Below, piece after piece: positions 1 to 7,399 of a stretch of DNA of 7,399 nucleotides. The position numbers were made by a program, and so were the translations under genes. The notes beneath the pieces are model-generated. The model searched no databases. It was not told where the DNA came from and saw only the letters and a program-made list of their open reading frames with translations. Positions within the stretch are counted from its first letter, which is position 1, and each line of letters begins with the position of its first letter. The DNA is from Candidatus Coatesiibacteriota bacterium. GTDB taxonomy: Bacteria; B130-G9. The stretch covers positions 1 to 7,399 of the forward strand of contig JAFGIT010000287.1 in the NCBI GenBank assembly GCA_016929465.1, written 5' to 3'.

Positions 1-2948
1 GTGACGGCACAACCGTGAGAATATTGCCAAATACCTTTCTTCAGATTCAGAAAGTATCGCCTATCGCTTGGGGCACAATCAAGGAGATATGGGACAACGC
101 GTTCAATCCTGGTGAAGTCGCTGACTTCATGAAGCTCAGCAAACAGCTTCGGGAGGAGATGACGACCGGCGATGTTGATACCGACAAGCTGGGTAACACG
201 TTGTGCCTTTTGGGAAAGAGCGCCGAGTCGTTCTACGACAAATTCGATGCGCAGATTGAGTACTATACTGACGTGGGATTGAAAGTGCCTAACTGGATGG
301 AGAACACGAGGAGTACCCTTGGTGCGCTGAAAGGCACAATAAATAAGGCGGGTCTTATCGTGGACGTTCTCAAAGCCTGCCTCGATACCGTCAGGCTATT
401 CTATTTTGAGGGCTACAAGCAGAAGATCGAGAGATATGGGATATCGGAGTATCTAGCGACTATCACGGAGATAAGAAAGAGGAGCAACCCTCACGCATAT
501 CAATGCAAAGATTGGCCTCCGGTGACGCACGAAGACACTCTTACTCTGGAGAAGATGGTCGTTTATGGTCAGGCCAGCTCCGGAATGTGGGGAGACTATA
601 CGACTGGCAACGTACCCGCTCTTCAGCGCCCCTGGTGGGTGAGGTGGGACGATACGAAGACCGGCAATAAAGAGGAGAACTTCGAGCTTCACTTTCGGAA
701 CTCCTATGACGCTACGGGCAATGGCGACGTCTATTTCGACCGAAAGGCGAAACTCGACGCTTTCTTGAGAGCAGAACCTGCAGGCAAATCGCTCATCAAT
801 TGCGTTCTCAAGCCCATTGGTAAGAACATCTGCGCGGTCGTCGAAGATGTGGCGGGATATTTCATCCCAGGAGAGGTCAAGATACTCCTGAAGGCGATGG
901 ATGACCAAAAGTCCATGGCGGATTTCACCCTGAAAAAGGGGTGGGTGAAGTACTCGGCCATCTCAAGGGCGAAGAAACGCAAACCCAATACGACATGGAA
1001 ATTTGGTAGCTCGACACGCAACTCGAGGTGCATTCTCAAAGTCTGGCGCACCAAGTTCGAGACTGAAGTTGCTGACGATGGGACCGTGACGCTCTATATG
1101 GACGAGAGTATGGCTGGCCTATGCAACTACTTCGAAGAGGATGAGAAGGACAAGGCCGACTACTGGCCGATAACCTGGGCGGACGGAGCAATCGTAATTG
1201 GGCCTGGCCATGAATCCGAACAGCTGCCAATTGCGAACCGCATCCTGAATCCATTTGTCGTAAAGCTCGCGCCGACGTCATACCACGCAGTCGCCCAAGA
1301 TAGCGTAATGTACACAATCGGCTTCTCCGACCCCATGGACAAGGATTCCGTGAGGGAAGACGGCACGCTTTCCCTAGTCGATGGTAGCAGCACTGAGGTC
1401 TATTCGGGCTCGATACAGCAGCTCATCGATGACGGTATCTTGACAGAGGAATGGCAAGGACTGACGGAGGAAGACGAACGCGATATGATGCTTTTGCTCA
1501 CCCATACCTCGTCGCTTCCCGAGGACGTTTATACTTACTCGCTTGATTTGAGGGATTGCTGTGACGTTGCAGGTAGGCAGATGGAATCAGACCAGCAGTT
1601 CGACCTTGAATTCTCTGTCGTTGCTCCCGTCGGGACGGCTGGAGGCACGGTCGCGACGCCCGAGGGCGTGGAGATCGAGATTCCCGCTGGCGCGCTCGAC
1701 GGTGATGAGCAGATCGAGATCAAACCGGCTAGCAGGGAAGGAGAATTGCCTCCCAGTGTCATTATGATCGGAGGCCTGATATTCGAATTCTCACCTTCGG
1801 GGCTGACATTCAATTCCCCGGCGACACTCGCCTTCCCGCTTCCGGAGGACCATCCCGACGACATCCACTTCTTCTGGTATAACTCGGAAACCGAGGAATG
1901 GGAGGACCTGGGCGGCACGGTGATAGACGACACAGCGTATGTGACGATCACTCATTTCTCCAAGATCGGCGTGGGCTTCAGCGAGACGGATTGGGTGCAC
2001 TTCCGACCGGTTGCCGTTGCGGACGCCTCGCCCAAGAAAGCATCTATAGACGAAACGATAACGCTCGACGGCTCGGGCAGCTGGGACCACAACTCCGGCG
2101 ACACATTATACTATCGCTGGGATTATGAATCCGATGGGACATACGATACGAGTTGGTCAACCAGCCCGACCGACACGACGTCCTATTCTGTGACGGGCGT
2201 CTATGCCGCGACATTGAACGTGAAGGACAACTCCGACGACGACGTTGCGCTCGATGCAGTCGATGTCGTGACGATCTATATAGAGGTAAACAGCCAGCCC
2301 ACGGCAATCTGTGAGGCGGACAAATACGAGTATTATGAAGATGAGACTGTCCACCTCGACGCATCGGAGTCGTATGACGACGACGGCGATGCCCTGGAGT
2401 TCCGCTGGGACTTCGAGTCCGATGGAACCTTCGATACCGACTGGAGCTCTGACCCAACTGCACAGACCTCATATTCTGAAGGTGGCACGACATATACGAT
2501 CCGGCTGCAGGTGCGAGATGAGGAAGAGGAATACGACGACGATTGGGTGATTGTCTATGTGACGGATGACACCGCCATCCGGCTGGATTCATTCACGGCG
2601 ACCCTCACTCATGGTGGCTGTGATATCCGATGGGTGACGGGTAGCGAGATCGACACTGCCGGCTTCAATCTTTGGAGAAGCGACAGTGGAGAATATATGA
2701 GAGTCAATCCAAGGATGATCGAGGCTAAGGGTAGCCCCGCCGCGGGCGAGTCCTATGCCTACATCGATACTGGTGTCACTCCGGGCACTGCCTGCACATA
2801 TAAACTCGAAGAAATAGAGACCAACGGAAGATCGAATTTCTACGGTCCCGCAACAATGAAGGCACCTATGAAGATGCTCCAGCCTATCATCAGACATGGT
2901 AATCGGCGGGAGATGGATGTTAGGGCAAAGGATTCTGATGTCAGGTAA
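1..2948 (+). CDS. Large multidomain surface/secreted protein (SbsA-like Ig, ZU5, 2x PKD, FN3-like), 5'-truncated by window
   Basis: The reading frame is open to the left edge (codons for D-G-T-T precede the GTG at 15), so the true start is probably outside the window. Numbering here begins at that GTG. Residues 1-410 match no family I recognise: the first ~150 look largely helical, and the rest is mixed, with many Trp and charged residues. Residues ~415-530 resemble the bacterial Ig-like SbsA/Big_5 fold (IGFSDPMDKDSV near the front, DVAGRQM near the end). Residues ~536-650 look like a ZU5 domain (GTAGGTVATPEGVEIEIPAG, then FSPSGLTF, then THFSKIGVG). Residues ~663-758 and ~759-852 are two PKD domains with RWDYESDGTYDT and RWDFESDGTFDT. 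Residues ~853-945 form an FN3-like domain (WVTGSEIDTAGFNLWRS, then YKLEEIETNG). Such architectures are normally extracellular and serve adhesion or display. I see no C-terminal membrane helix, LPXTG or PEP-CTERM anchor; the last ~25 residues are basic and polar. The signal peptide, if any, is off-window. Function is unknown; the domain calls come from motif reading. Confidence 0.85.
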   Translation, partial: DGTTVRILPNTFLQIQKVSPIAWGTIKEIWDNAFNPGEVADFMKLSKQLREEMTTGDVDTDKLGNTLCLLGKSAESFYDKFDAQIEYYTDVGLKVPNWMENTRSTLGALKGTINKAGLIVDVLKACLDTVRLFYFEGYKQKIERYGISEYLATITEIRKRSNPHAYQCKDWPPVTHEDTLTLEKMVVYGQASSGMWGDYTTGNVPALQRPWWVRWDDTKTGNKEENFELHFRNSYDATGNGDVYFDRKAKLDAFLRAEPAGKSLINCVLKPIGKNICAVVEDVAGYFIPGEVKILLKAMDDQKSMADFTLKKGWVKYSAISRAKKRKPNTTWKFGSSTRNSRCILKVWRTKFETEVADDGTVTLYMDESMAGLCNYFEEDEKDKADYWPITWADGAIVIGPGHESEQLPIANRILNPFVVKLAPTSYHAVAQDSVMYTIGFSDPMDKDSVREDGTLSLVDGSSTEVYSGSIQQLIDDGILTEEWQGLTEEDERDMMLLLTHTSSLPEDVYTYSLDLRDCCDVAGRQMESDQQFDLEFSVVAPVGTAGGTVATPEGVEIEIPAGALDGDEQIEIKPASREGELPPSVIMIGGLIFEFSPSGLTFNSPATLAFPLPEDHPDDIHFFWYNSETEEWEDLGGTVIDDTAYVTITHFSKIGVGFSETDWVHFRPVAVADASPKKASIDETITLDGSGSWDHNSGDTLYYRWDYESDGTYDTSWSTSPTDTTSYSVTGVYAATLNVKDNSDDDVALDAVDVVTIYIEVNSQPTAICEADKYEYYEDETVHLDASESYDDDGDALEFRWDFESDGTFDTDWSSDPTAQTSYSEGGTTYTIRLQVRDEEEEYDDDWVIVYVTDDTAIRLDSFTATLTHGGCDIRWVTGSEIDTAGFNLWRSDSGEYMRVNPRMIEAKGSPAAGESYAYIDTGVTPGTACTYKLEEIETNGRSNFYGPATMKAPMKMLQPIIRHGNRREMDVRAKDSDVR
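2003..2572 (+). repeat. Tandem PKD-domain duplication inside the large surface protein gene
   Basis: Two consecutive PKD-encoding segments share a recognisable core at the DNA level. The stretch 2115-2140 (coding RWDYESDG) recurs at 2403-2428 (coding RWDFESDG). The offset is exactly 288 nt, or 96 codons, so the repeat is in frame and matches one domain length. The two copies differ at scattered, mostly synonymous or conservative positions. This looks like an old internal duplication rather than a recent one. Confidence 0.6.
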
Positions 2949-2990
2949 CTGACGCTGCAACCGAGACCAACGCTTTACCCGGGGATGGAT

Positions 2991-3021
2991 GGGCAGCCGG
3001 CGCAGATTGTGCTGGCTGCCC
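2991..3021 (+). terminator. Strong hairpin downstream of the surface protein gene, possible terminator
   Basis: Starting 42 nt after the stop codon, GGGCAGCC (2991-2998) pairs perfectly with GGCTGCCC (3014-3021). The stem continues inward with two G-U pairs to about 14 bp, leaving a 3-nt loop (GAT). No T-run follows, so it is not a classical intrinsic terminator. It could act with Rho, or as a 3'-end stabiliser. It sits between two genes that appear to be transcribed separately. Confidence 0.5.
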
Positions 3022-3070
3022 GCCATTCGGGGCAAAGGCATCGAACTCATCCCGAAACGTAATTCCGCAT

Positions 3071-3099
3071 TTGACTATCGGCTCCGCACGATGTATTAA
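3071..3099 (+). promoter_or_regulatory. Possible sigma70-type promoter for the M42 peptidase gene
   Basis: A TTGACT box (3071-3076) lies 17 nt upstream of TATTAA (3094-3099), which matches the -10 consensus at 4 of 6 positions. Transcription would start near 3106, only a few bases before the ATG at 3109. That would make the mRNA essentially leaderless, in agreement with the absence of a Shine-Dalgarno sequence upstream of this ATG. This is a prediction from two short boxes only. Confidence 0.4.
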
Positions 3100-3108
3100 T
3101 TCTTAATC

Positions 3109-4209
3109 ATGGCAAAAATTGAGGATAGCAGAGGCTTGGACGCGACCGCTAGGTTATTAAAGAGGCTGGTCGAGACGGATGGCATTTCCGGCTTCGAGCA
3201 CGAAGTCGGCGCCATCATCCGAGAAGAGCTGAAGGGCATCGGCGAGATCCGAACCGACCAGCTGGGCAGCATCATCTGTGAGCTCAAAGGATCATCTGCC
3301 TCCCCGCGAGTAATGATAGTGGGCCATACCGACGAGATCGGTTTTATCGTCCAGGAGGTCACCGAGGAGGGATACATCAAGTTCCTCCCGATCGGAGGCT
3401 GGAAACCACAAAATCTCGCCGGGCGCAAGGTGCGTATATCAACACGCAAGGGACCGGTCGTCGGTGTCATAGGCTTCGAGGATCCCTGGGATGCGGATGA
3501 GAAGGACTGGAATAAATCCCCGGATTTGAAAAAACTCTACATCGATGTTGGTGTCTCTGCTGGATTTGATGTCAAAAAGGACCTGGACATCCGCCCCGGT
3601 GACCCAATCACACCGGCCTCCAAATTCGAGGTGATGAGTAATCCAAAGATGTATGTTGCAAAGGCCTGGGACGACCGCATCGGGGTCGCCGTCATGATCG
3701 AGGCGATGAAGCACCTCGCGAAGCGGAAGCACCCGAATATTGTCTTCGGCGTGGGCAGCGCCCAGGAAGAGGTGGGCTTGCGAGGAGCAAAGACAAGCGG
3801 AGCCGAGGTCAGGCCCGATGTCGCTTTCGCAGTTGATATCTGCGGCGCGTTCGATACTCCCGATTGGGGAAAGGGCCATCTCGAGAAGGCCGGCAGTGGC
3901 GTCGGATTGATGGTCCACGGCGGCGCGCTTTTCCTCAATCCCAGGCTGCGTGATTTCATGATAGACCTCGCCGAGAAGAAGAAGATCAAGCACTTCGTCG
4001 GGACCATCCCGCGAGGCGGAACGGACGCCGGCCGCATCCAGATCGGCGGCACCGGCGTGCTCGCGATGTACATCGGCATCGCCACACGATATGGTCACAC
4101 CCACAACAGCATCATCCACCGCGGCGATTTCGACGCCGCAGTGAAGCTCATGGTCGAGGCCTGCCTAGCCCTGGACCAGAAGACGTTGGAGCAGCTAAAG
4201 GCGTTCTAG
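3109..4209 (+). CDS. M42 family metallo-aminopeptidase (FrvX/TET-like)
   Basis: This encodes a cytosolic, co-catalytic dinuclear metal aminopeptidase that trims N-terminal residues from peptides. Family members often form dodecameric tetrahedral (TET) complexes. The length, 366 residues, is normal. The expected ligands are all in place: H73 and D75 in GHTDEIG, bridging D188 in KAWDDRIG, catalytic E220 and ligand E221 in QEEVGLRG, D243 in AVDICGAFDTPD, and H330 in RYGHTHNS. The PRGGTDAGRIQ segment (301-311) is also typical. The spacing matches that of characterised TET peptidases. An in-frame TAA at 3097-3099 blocks any longer start, and no Shine-Dalgarno precedes the ATG; a TTG at codon 10 is a weaker alternative. 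The segment DPWDADEKDW (125-134) occupies the place where many M42 proteins carry a PPH motif, so this may be a divergent subgroup. Substrate preference (glutamyl, leucyl or other) cannot be read, and older annotations may call such proteins endoglucanase or cellulase, which is unlikely to be right. Confidence 0.93.
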   Translation: MAKIEDSRGLDATARLLKRLVETDGISGFEHEVGAIIREELKGIGEIRTDQLGSIICELKGSSASPRVMIVGHTDEIGFIVQEVTEEGYIKFLPIGGWKPQNLAGRKVRISTRKGPVVGVIGFEDPWDADEKDWNKSPDLKKLYIDVGVSAGFDVKKDLDIRPGDPITPASKFEVMSNPKMYVAKAWDDRIGVAVMIEAMKHLAKRKHPNIVFGVGSAQEEVGLRGAKTSGAEVRPDVAFAVDICGAFDTPDWGKGHLEKAGSGVGLMVHGGALFLNPRLRDFMIDLAEKKKIKHFVGTIPRGGTDAGRIQIGGTGVLAMYIGIATRYGHTHNSIIHRGDFDAAVKLMVEACLALDQKTLEQLKAF

Positions 4210-4251
4210 GCTATTCTTCGCTCTTCCCCGCCGTTACAGCAAGATGGGCAT

Positions 4252-4267
4252 CATTCATTAACGAATG
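4252..4267. other. Near-palindrome upstream of the tRNA-Phe promoter
   Basis: CATTCATTAACGAATG is a 16-bp palindrome centred on TTAA with a single mismatched pair. It starts 42 bp after the M42 stop codon and ends about 40 bp before the -35 box of the tRNA promoter. It could be a binding site for a dimeric regulator or a weak hairpin after the peptidase gene. A 16-bp near-palindrome can also arise by chance, so this is only a pointer. The rest of the 4210-4308 gap shows no gene or clear terminator. Confidence 0.2.
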
Positions 4268-4308
4268 CTTGATTGACTTCCTTCCGTGGAATATGTCACA
4301 GAATCAAC

Positions 4309-4337
4309 TTGACACCTATATGACTCGTTCATAGATT
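4309..4337 (+). promoter_or_regulatory. Sigma70-type promoter of tRNA-Phe (and probably eno-gpsA)
   Basis: A consensus -35 box TTGACA (4309-4314) is followed after exactly 17 nt by TAGATT (4332-4337), a 4-of-6 match to TATAAT. The predicted start is near 4344, about 17 nt before the mature tRNA 5' end, which leaves a short leader for RNase P removal. This is the best promoter-like sequence in the window. No comparable promoter was seen between the tRNA and eno. Confidence 0.65.
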
Positions 4338-4360
4338 TACACGCGGAGTGATCATGACAT

Positions 4361-4433
4361 GCCGAGATAGCTCAGATGGTAGAGCGAAGGACTGAAAATC
4401 CTTAGGTCCGCAGTTCGATTCTGCGTCTCGGCA
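4361..4433 (+). tRNA. tRNA-Phe (anticodon GAA)
   Basis: This is a full cloverleaf. The acceptor stem GCCGAGA (4361-4367) pairs with TCTCGGC (4426-4432), and the discriminator is A (4433). The D-stem is GCTC/GAGC. The anticodon stem AAGGA/TCCTT (4387-4391, 4399-4403) encloses loop CTGAAAA, giving anticodon GAA at 4394-4396. The T-stem CGCAG/CTGCG encloses TTCGATT. All stems are fully Watson-Crick paired. The 3' CCA is not encoded (the sequence continues A-TTTT), so it must be added by CCA-adding enzyme. The sequence style (ATAGCTCAG, GAAAATCC) is bacterial rather than archaeal. A T-rich stretch (4434-4445) follows, but there is no independent terminator, and eno begins 60 nt downstream. Confidence 0.97.
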
Positions 4434-4453
4434 TTTTCTCTTTTCTGTTCCTG

Positions 4454-5771
<1,318 letters not shown>

Positions 5772-5791
5772 TCGATAGCCCGTACCATAAG

Positions 5792-6811
5792 ATGACTGGC
5801 CTCAAGCGAGAGAAAATAGCGGTCCTCGGCGGCGGCAGCTGGGGGACTTCGCTGGCAAACATGCTCTCCTCGGACGGCCACGATGTCTCGATGTGGGCCT
5901 TCGAGAAGGACCTCGTCGAGAGGATGCGACAGACCAGGGTCAATGACATCTTCCTGCCGGCGATAACACTGCCGGAGACCCTCCGCATAACGAATGATAT
6001 GGAAGAGGCCCTCTCGGGCAGGGACATAGTCGTCTCGATGGGACCTTCCGCTTATACAAGGCAGGTCTGCTCGCAGGCGGCGGAATTCATCTCGGACGGC
6101 TCGATTATCCTGAATGCCGCTAAAGGGCTCGAGCCCAAGACGCTCAAGCGAATGTCGGAGGTGCTCGGCGAGGTGTTCCCGAAGCTCTCCCCCGACGGCA
6201 TCGCAACGCTCTCTGGGCCGACTTTCGCACTGGAGCTCGCCCGGCGTCGTCCGACGGCTGCGCTGGTTGGCTGCAAGAGCCTCGATACCGCGAGGCGGTT
6301 CCAGGAGATGCTCTCCTGCTCCTATTTCAGGCTATACACGAGCGAGGATATCGTGGGCGTCGAGTTCGGCGGAGCGCTCAAGAACATCGTCGCTATCGCG
6401 TCTGGCATAGTCGATGGACTCGGACTCGGTCCCAATACGCAAGCTGCCCTCATAACACGCGGGCTCTCCGAGATTGCGAGGCTCGGTGCAGCAAACGGCG
6501 CAAAGCCCCTCACTTTCCAGGGACTATCTGGCCTTGGTGACCTGGTACTCACCTGCATGAGCAAGCTCAGCCGCAATTACAGCCTGGGCTACGAGCTCGC
6601 CCAGGGGAGGAAACTCAAGGACATCCTATCGGAGATGAAAATGGTCGCAGAGGGAGTCGGCACGTGCAGGTCCGCACTTCAGCTGTCGAAGATGTGCAAC
6701 GTCGAGATGCCTATCACCGCACAGATGTTCGAGGTCCTTTTCGAGAACAAGTCCCCCGGAGAGGCCATTCAGGACCTCATGAACAGGCCGCTCAAAGAGG
6801 AACTGAATTAG
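5792..6811 (+). CDS. gpsA: NAD(P)+-dependent glycerol-3-phosphate dehydrogenase
   Basis: It reduces dihydroxyacetone phosphate to sn-glycerol-3-phosphate, the backbone precursor for phospholipids (EC 1.1.1.94), in the cytosol. The 339 residues are full length. The N-terminal Rossmann fold opens with IAVLGGGSWGTSLA (9-22). K111 lies in NAAKGLE, followed by LSGPTFALELA (140-150). The C-terminal helical domain carries catalytic K197 in GVEFGGALKNIVAIASG, then TRGLSEIARLG, then GLSGLGDLVLTC (D250), and the substrate-binding SRN (260-262). The start has no clear Shine-Dalgarno, but the ATG places the nucleotide-binding motif at the usual distance. Translational coupling to eno, whose stop is 20 nt upstream, is plausible. 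The common partner plsY is not next to it here. The gene converges with the OPT transporter downstream. Confidence 0.97.
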   Translation: MTGLKREKIAVLGGGSWGTSLANMLSSDGHDVSMWAFEKDLVERMRQTRVNDIFLPAITLPETLRITNDMEEALSGRDIVVSMGPSAYTRQVCSQAAEFISDGSIILNAAKGLEPKTLKRMSEVLGEVFPKLSPDGIATLSGPTFALELARRRPTAALVGCKSLDTARRFQEMLSCSYFRLYTSEDIVGVEFGGALKNIVAIASGIVDGLGLGPNTQAALITRGLSEIARLGAANGAKPLTFQGLSGLGDLVLTCMSKLSRNYSLGYELAQGRKLKDILSEMKMVAEGVGTCRSALQLSKMCNVEMPITAQMFEVLFENKSPGEAIQDLMNRPLKEELN

Positions 6812-6818
6812 CTCGCTA

Positions 6819-6861
6819 GTCCATCTGGTCCACCTATGTCCATATCGTCCATCGAATGGAC
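6819..6861. repeat. Degenerate 9-10 bp GTCCAT direct repeat ending in an inverted copy
   Basis: Four copies of GTCCAY begin at 6819, 6828, 6838 and 6847 (spacings 9, 10, 9). An inverted copy, ATGGAC, at 6856-6861 pairs with the last one (6847-6852) to give a 6-bp stem with a 3-nt loop. The repeat fills half of the 83-bp gap between the convergent gpsA and OPT genes. It may be a minisatellite-like intergenic repeat or a weak bidirectional hairpin. No T-run follows on either strand, so terminator activity is unproven. Confidence 0.6.
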
Positions 6862-6894
6862 ACCCAGGGCAATCCCGTCCGAGACTCGCGCCTC

Positions 6895-7399
6895 CTAGCT
6901 CGTCCGCGCCGCGCGATACAGGACTAGCGCCAGTCCGACAAACAGTGCAAGCGAAATTGGATTCGCAAAAATGCCCAGCCACTCAGCCCCGCCCAGGCTC
7001 ATCTCGACCCCAGAATACGCAAGCACAGCGAATAGAATCCCTACCAAGGCGCCGCCGGCGATCAAGCCCGAGCTGAATAGCACTCCGTTCTCGCGTCGCT
7101 CCTTGAGATGCTCGTGATCCTTGGTCCTCTCGATCGCGCTCTTAGCTATCGCTCCTATCATTATCGGCGTCGTCAGTTTGAGCGGAAGGTAGAGGCCTAC
7201 CGCAAACGGCAGTGATGAGATGCCCAACAACTCCACGACGATCGCGGCGAATGCACCAATCATGATGAGTGCCCACGGCATCTGGCCCTGGAAAACGCCC
7301 TCGACGACCATCTTCATCAAAGTCGCCTGCGGAGCGGGAAGCGCTTCAGAACCGATCCCGTAGCCGTCGTGCAGTATGAACAAGGTCCAGCCAACGAAC
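6895..7399 (-). CDS. OPT-family (oligopeptide/metal-chelate) transporter, C-terminal part, 5'-truncated by window
   Basis: The frame stays open through the right edge (codons for F-V-G-W-T precede a TTG at 7383-7381), so the N-terminal portion lies beyond the window; the TTG is almost certainly an internal Leu. The visible 167 residues are the C-terminal part of an OPT-superfamily permease, an inner-membrane transporter of oligopeptides or metal-siderophore-type substrates. Diagnostic segments are GYGIGSEALPAPQATLM (fragment residues 12-28), LPFAVGLYLPL (63-73) and ERRENGVLFSSGLIAG (100-115). Four hydrophobic helices are visible at about 41-60, 64-85, 105-128 and 141-161. A charged loop rich in Lys, Glu and His (86-103) separates the second and third. 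The ORF ends in TAG at 6897-6895. Substrate cannot be assigned. The gene is convergent with gpsA. Confidence 0.93.
   Translation of the reverse strand, partial: FVGWTLFILHDGYGIGSEALPAPQATLMKMVVEGVFQGQMPWALIMIGAFAAIVVELLGISSLPFAVGLYLPLKLTTPIMIGAIAKSAIERTKDHEHLKERRENGVLFSSGLIAGGALVGILFAVLAYSGVEMSLGGAEWLGIFANPISLALFVGLALVLYRAARTS

Noticed and set aside
15-17. GTG at 15 as the true start of the large surface protein
   Set aside because: The frame is open through the left edge, no Shine-Dalgarno can be judged in 14 bases, and no signal peptide follows. A start outside the window is more likely.
2044-2592. Minus-strand ORF of 182 codons opposite the PKD region
   Set aside because: The translation is rich in Arg, Ser, His and Pro with no domain pattern, as expected from the complement of Asp- and Ser-rich PKD codons.
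3439-4119. Long minus-strand ORF (226 codons) opposite the M42 peptidase gene
   Set aside because: It lies entirely antisense to a clearly conserved enzyme gene. Its translation shows no recognisable domain and is explained by the GC-biased codon pattern of the real gene.
3109-4209. Endoglucanase/cellulase function for the M42 protein
   Set aside because: The complete dinuclear metal-peptidase residue set is present, and the historical cellulase label for this family is generally regarded as a misassignment.
4273-4301. Second possible -35 box (TTGACT at 4273-4278) upstream of the tRNA
   Set aside because: At 17-nt spacing the -10 position reads TCACAG, a poor match. The TTGACA/TAGATT pair just downstream is much better.
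4361-4433. tRNA-Phe as an integration (attachment) site for a mobile element
   Set aside because: No integrase gene and no repeat of the tRNA 3' end was seen in the window, and the next gene is housekeeping eno.
7381-7383. TTG (minus strand) as the start of the OPT transporter
   Set aside because: The frame continues to the window edge, and the protein begins within a conserved C-terminal part of OPT transporters, so this is an internal Leu codon.

Overview
This is a bacterial chromosomal window with moderately high GC. The tRNA-Phe is of the bacterial type, sigma70-like promoter boxes can be read, and eno and gpsA are standard bacterial housekeeping genes. No phylum can be fixed from the sequence alone. 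The large PKD/ZU5 surface protein, the M42 peptidase, the OPT transporter and the tRNA without an encoded CCA suggest an uncultured or deep-branching environmental bacterium, but that is an inference. No phage, insertion sequence, CRISPR array or defence system is visible.

Layout. Positions 1-2948 (+) hold the 3' part of a large, probably exported, multidomain protein. It has an unrecognised N-terminal region of about 410 residues, then a bacterial Ig-like (SbsA/Big_5-type) domain, a ZU5-type domain, two PKD domains and a C-terminal fibronectin-III-like domain. A strong hairpin at 2991-3021 follows it. A possible promoter then places the start of an M42-family metallo-aminopeptidase (3109-4209, +) almost at the predicted transcription start. 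Next is a well-formed promoter (4309-4337), a tRNA-Phe(GAA) gene (4361-4433), eno (enolase, 4494-5771) and gpsA (glycerol-3-phosphate dehydrogenase, 5792-6811), all on + and tightly packed. At the right end the 3' part of an OPT-family transporter gene lies on the minus strand (6895-7399), convergent with gpsA. The 83-bp gap between them contains a degenerate 9-10 bp GTCCAT repeat ending in an inverted copy.

How the genes relate. Eno supplies phosphoenolpyruvate in lower glycolysis/gluconeogenesis, and GpsA diverts dihydroxyacetone phosphate to sn-glycerol-3-phosphate for phospholipids. Together with tRNA-Phe they form a plausible growth-linked transcription unit. The M42 peptidase and the OPT transporter both fit peptide use, but they are not adjacent and no shared regulation is visible.

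The window is largely ordinary. The most notable points are the unassigned N-terminal region of the surface protein, the apparently leaderless M42 gene, the tRNA-eno-gpsA arrangement and the small GTCCAT repeat.
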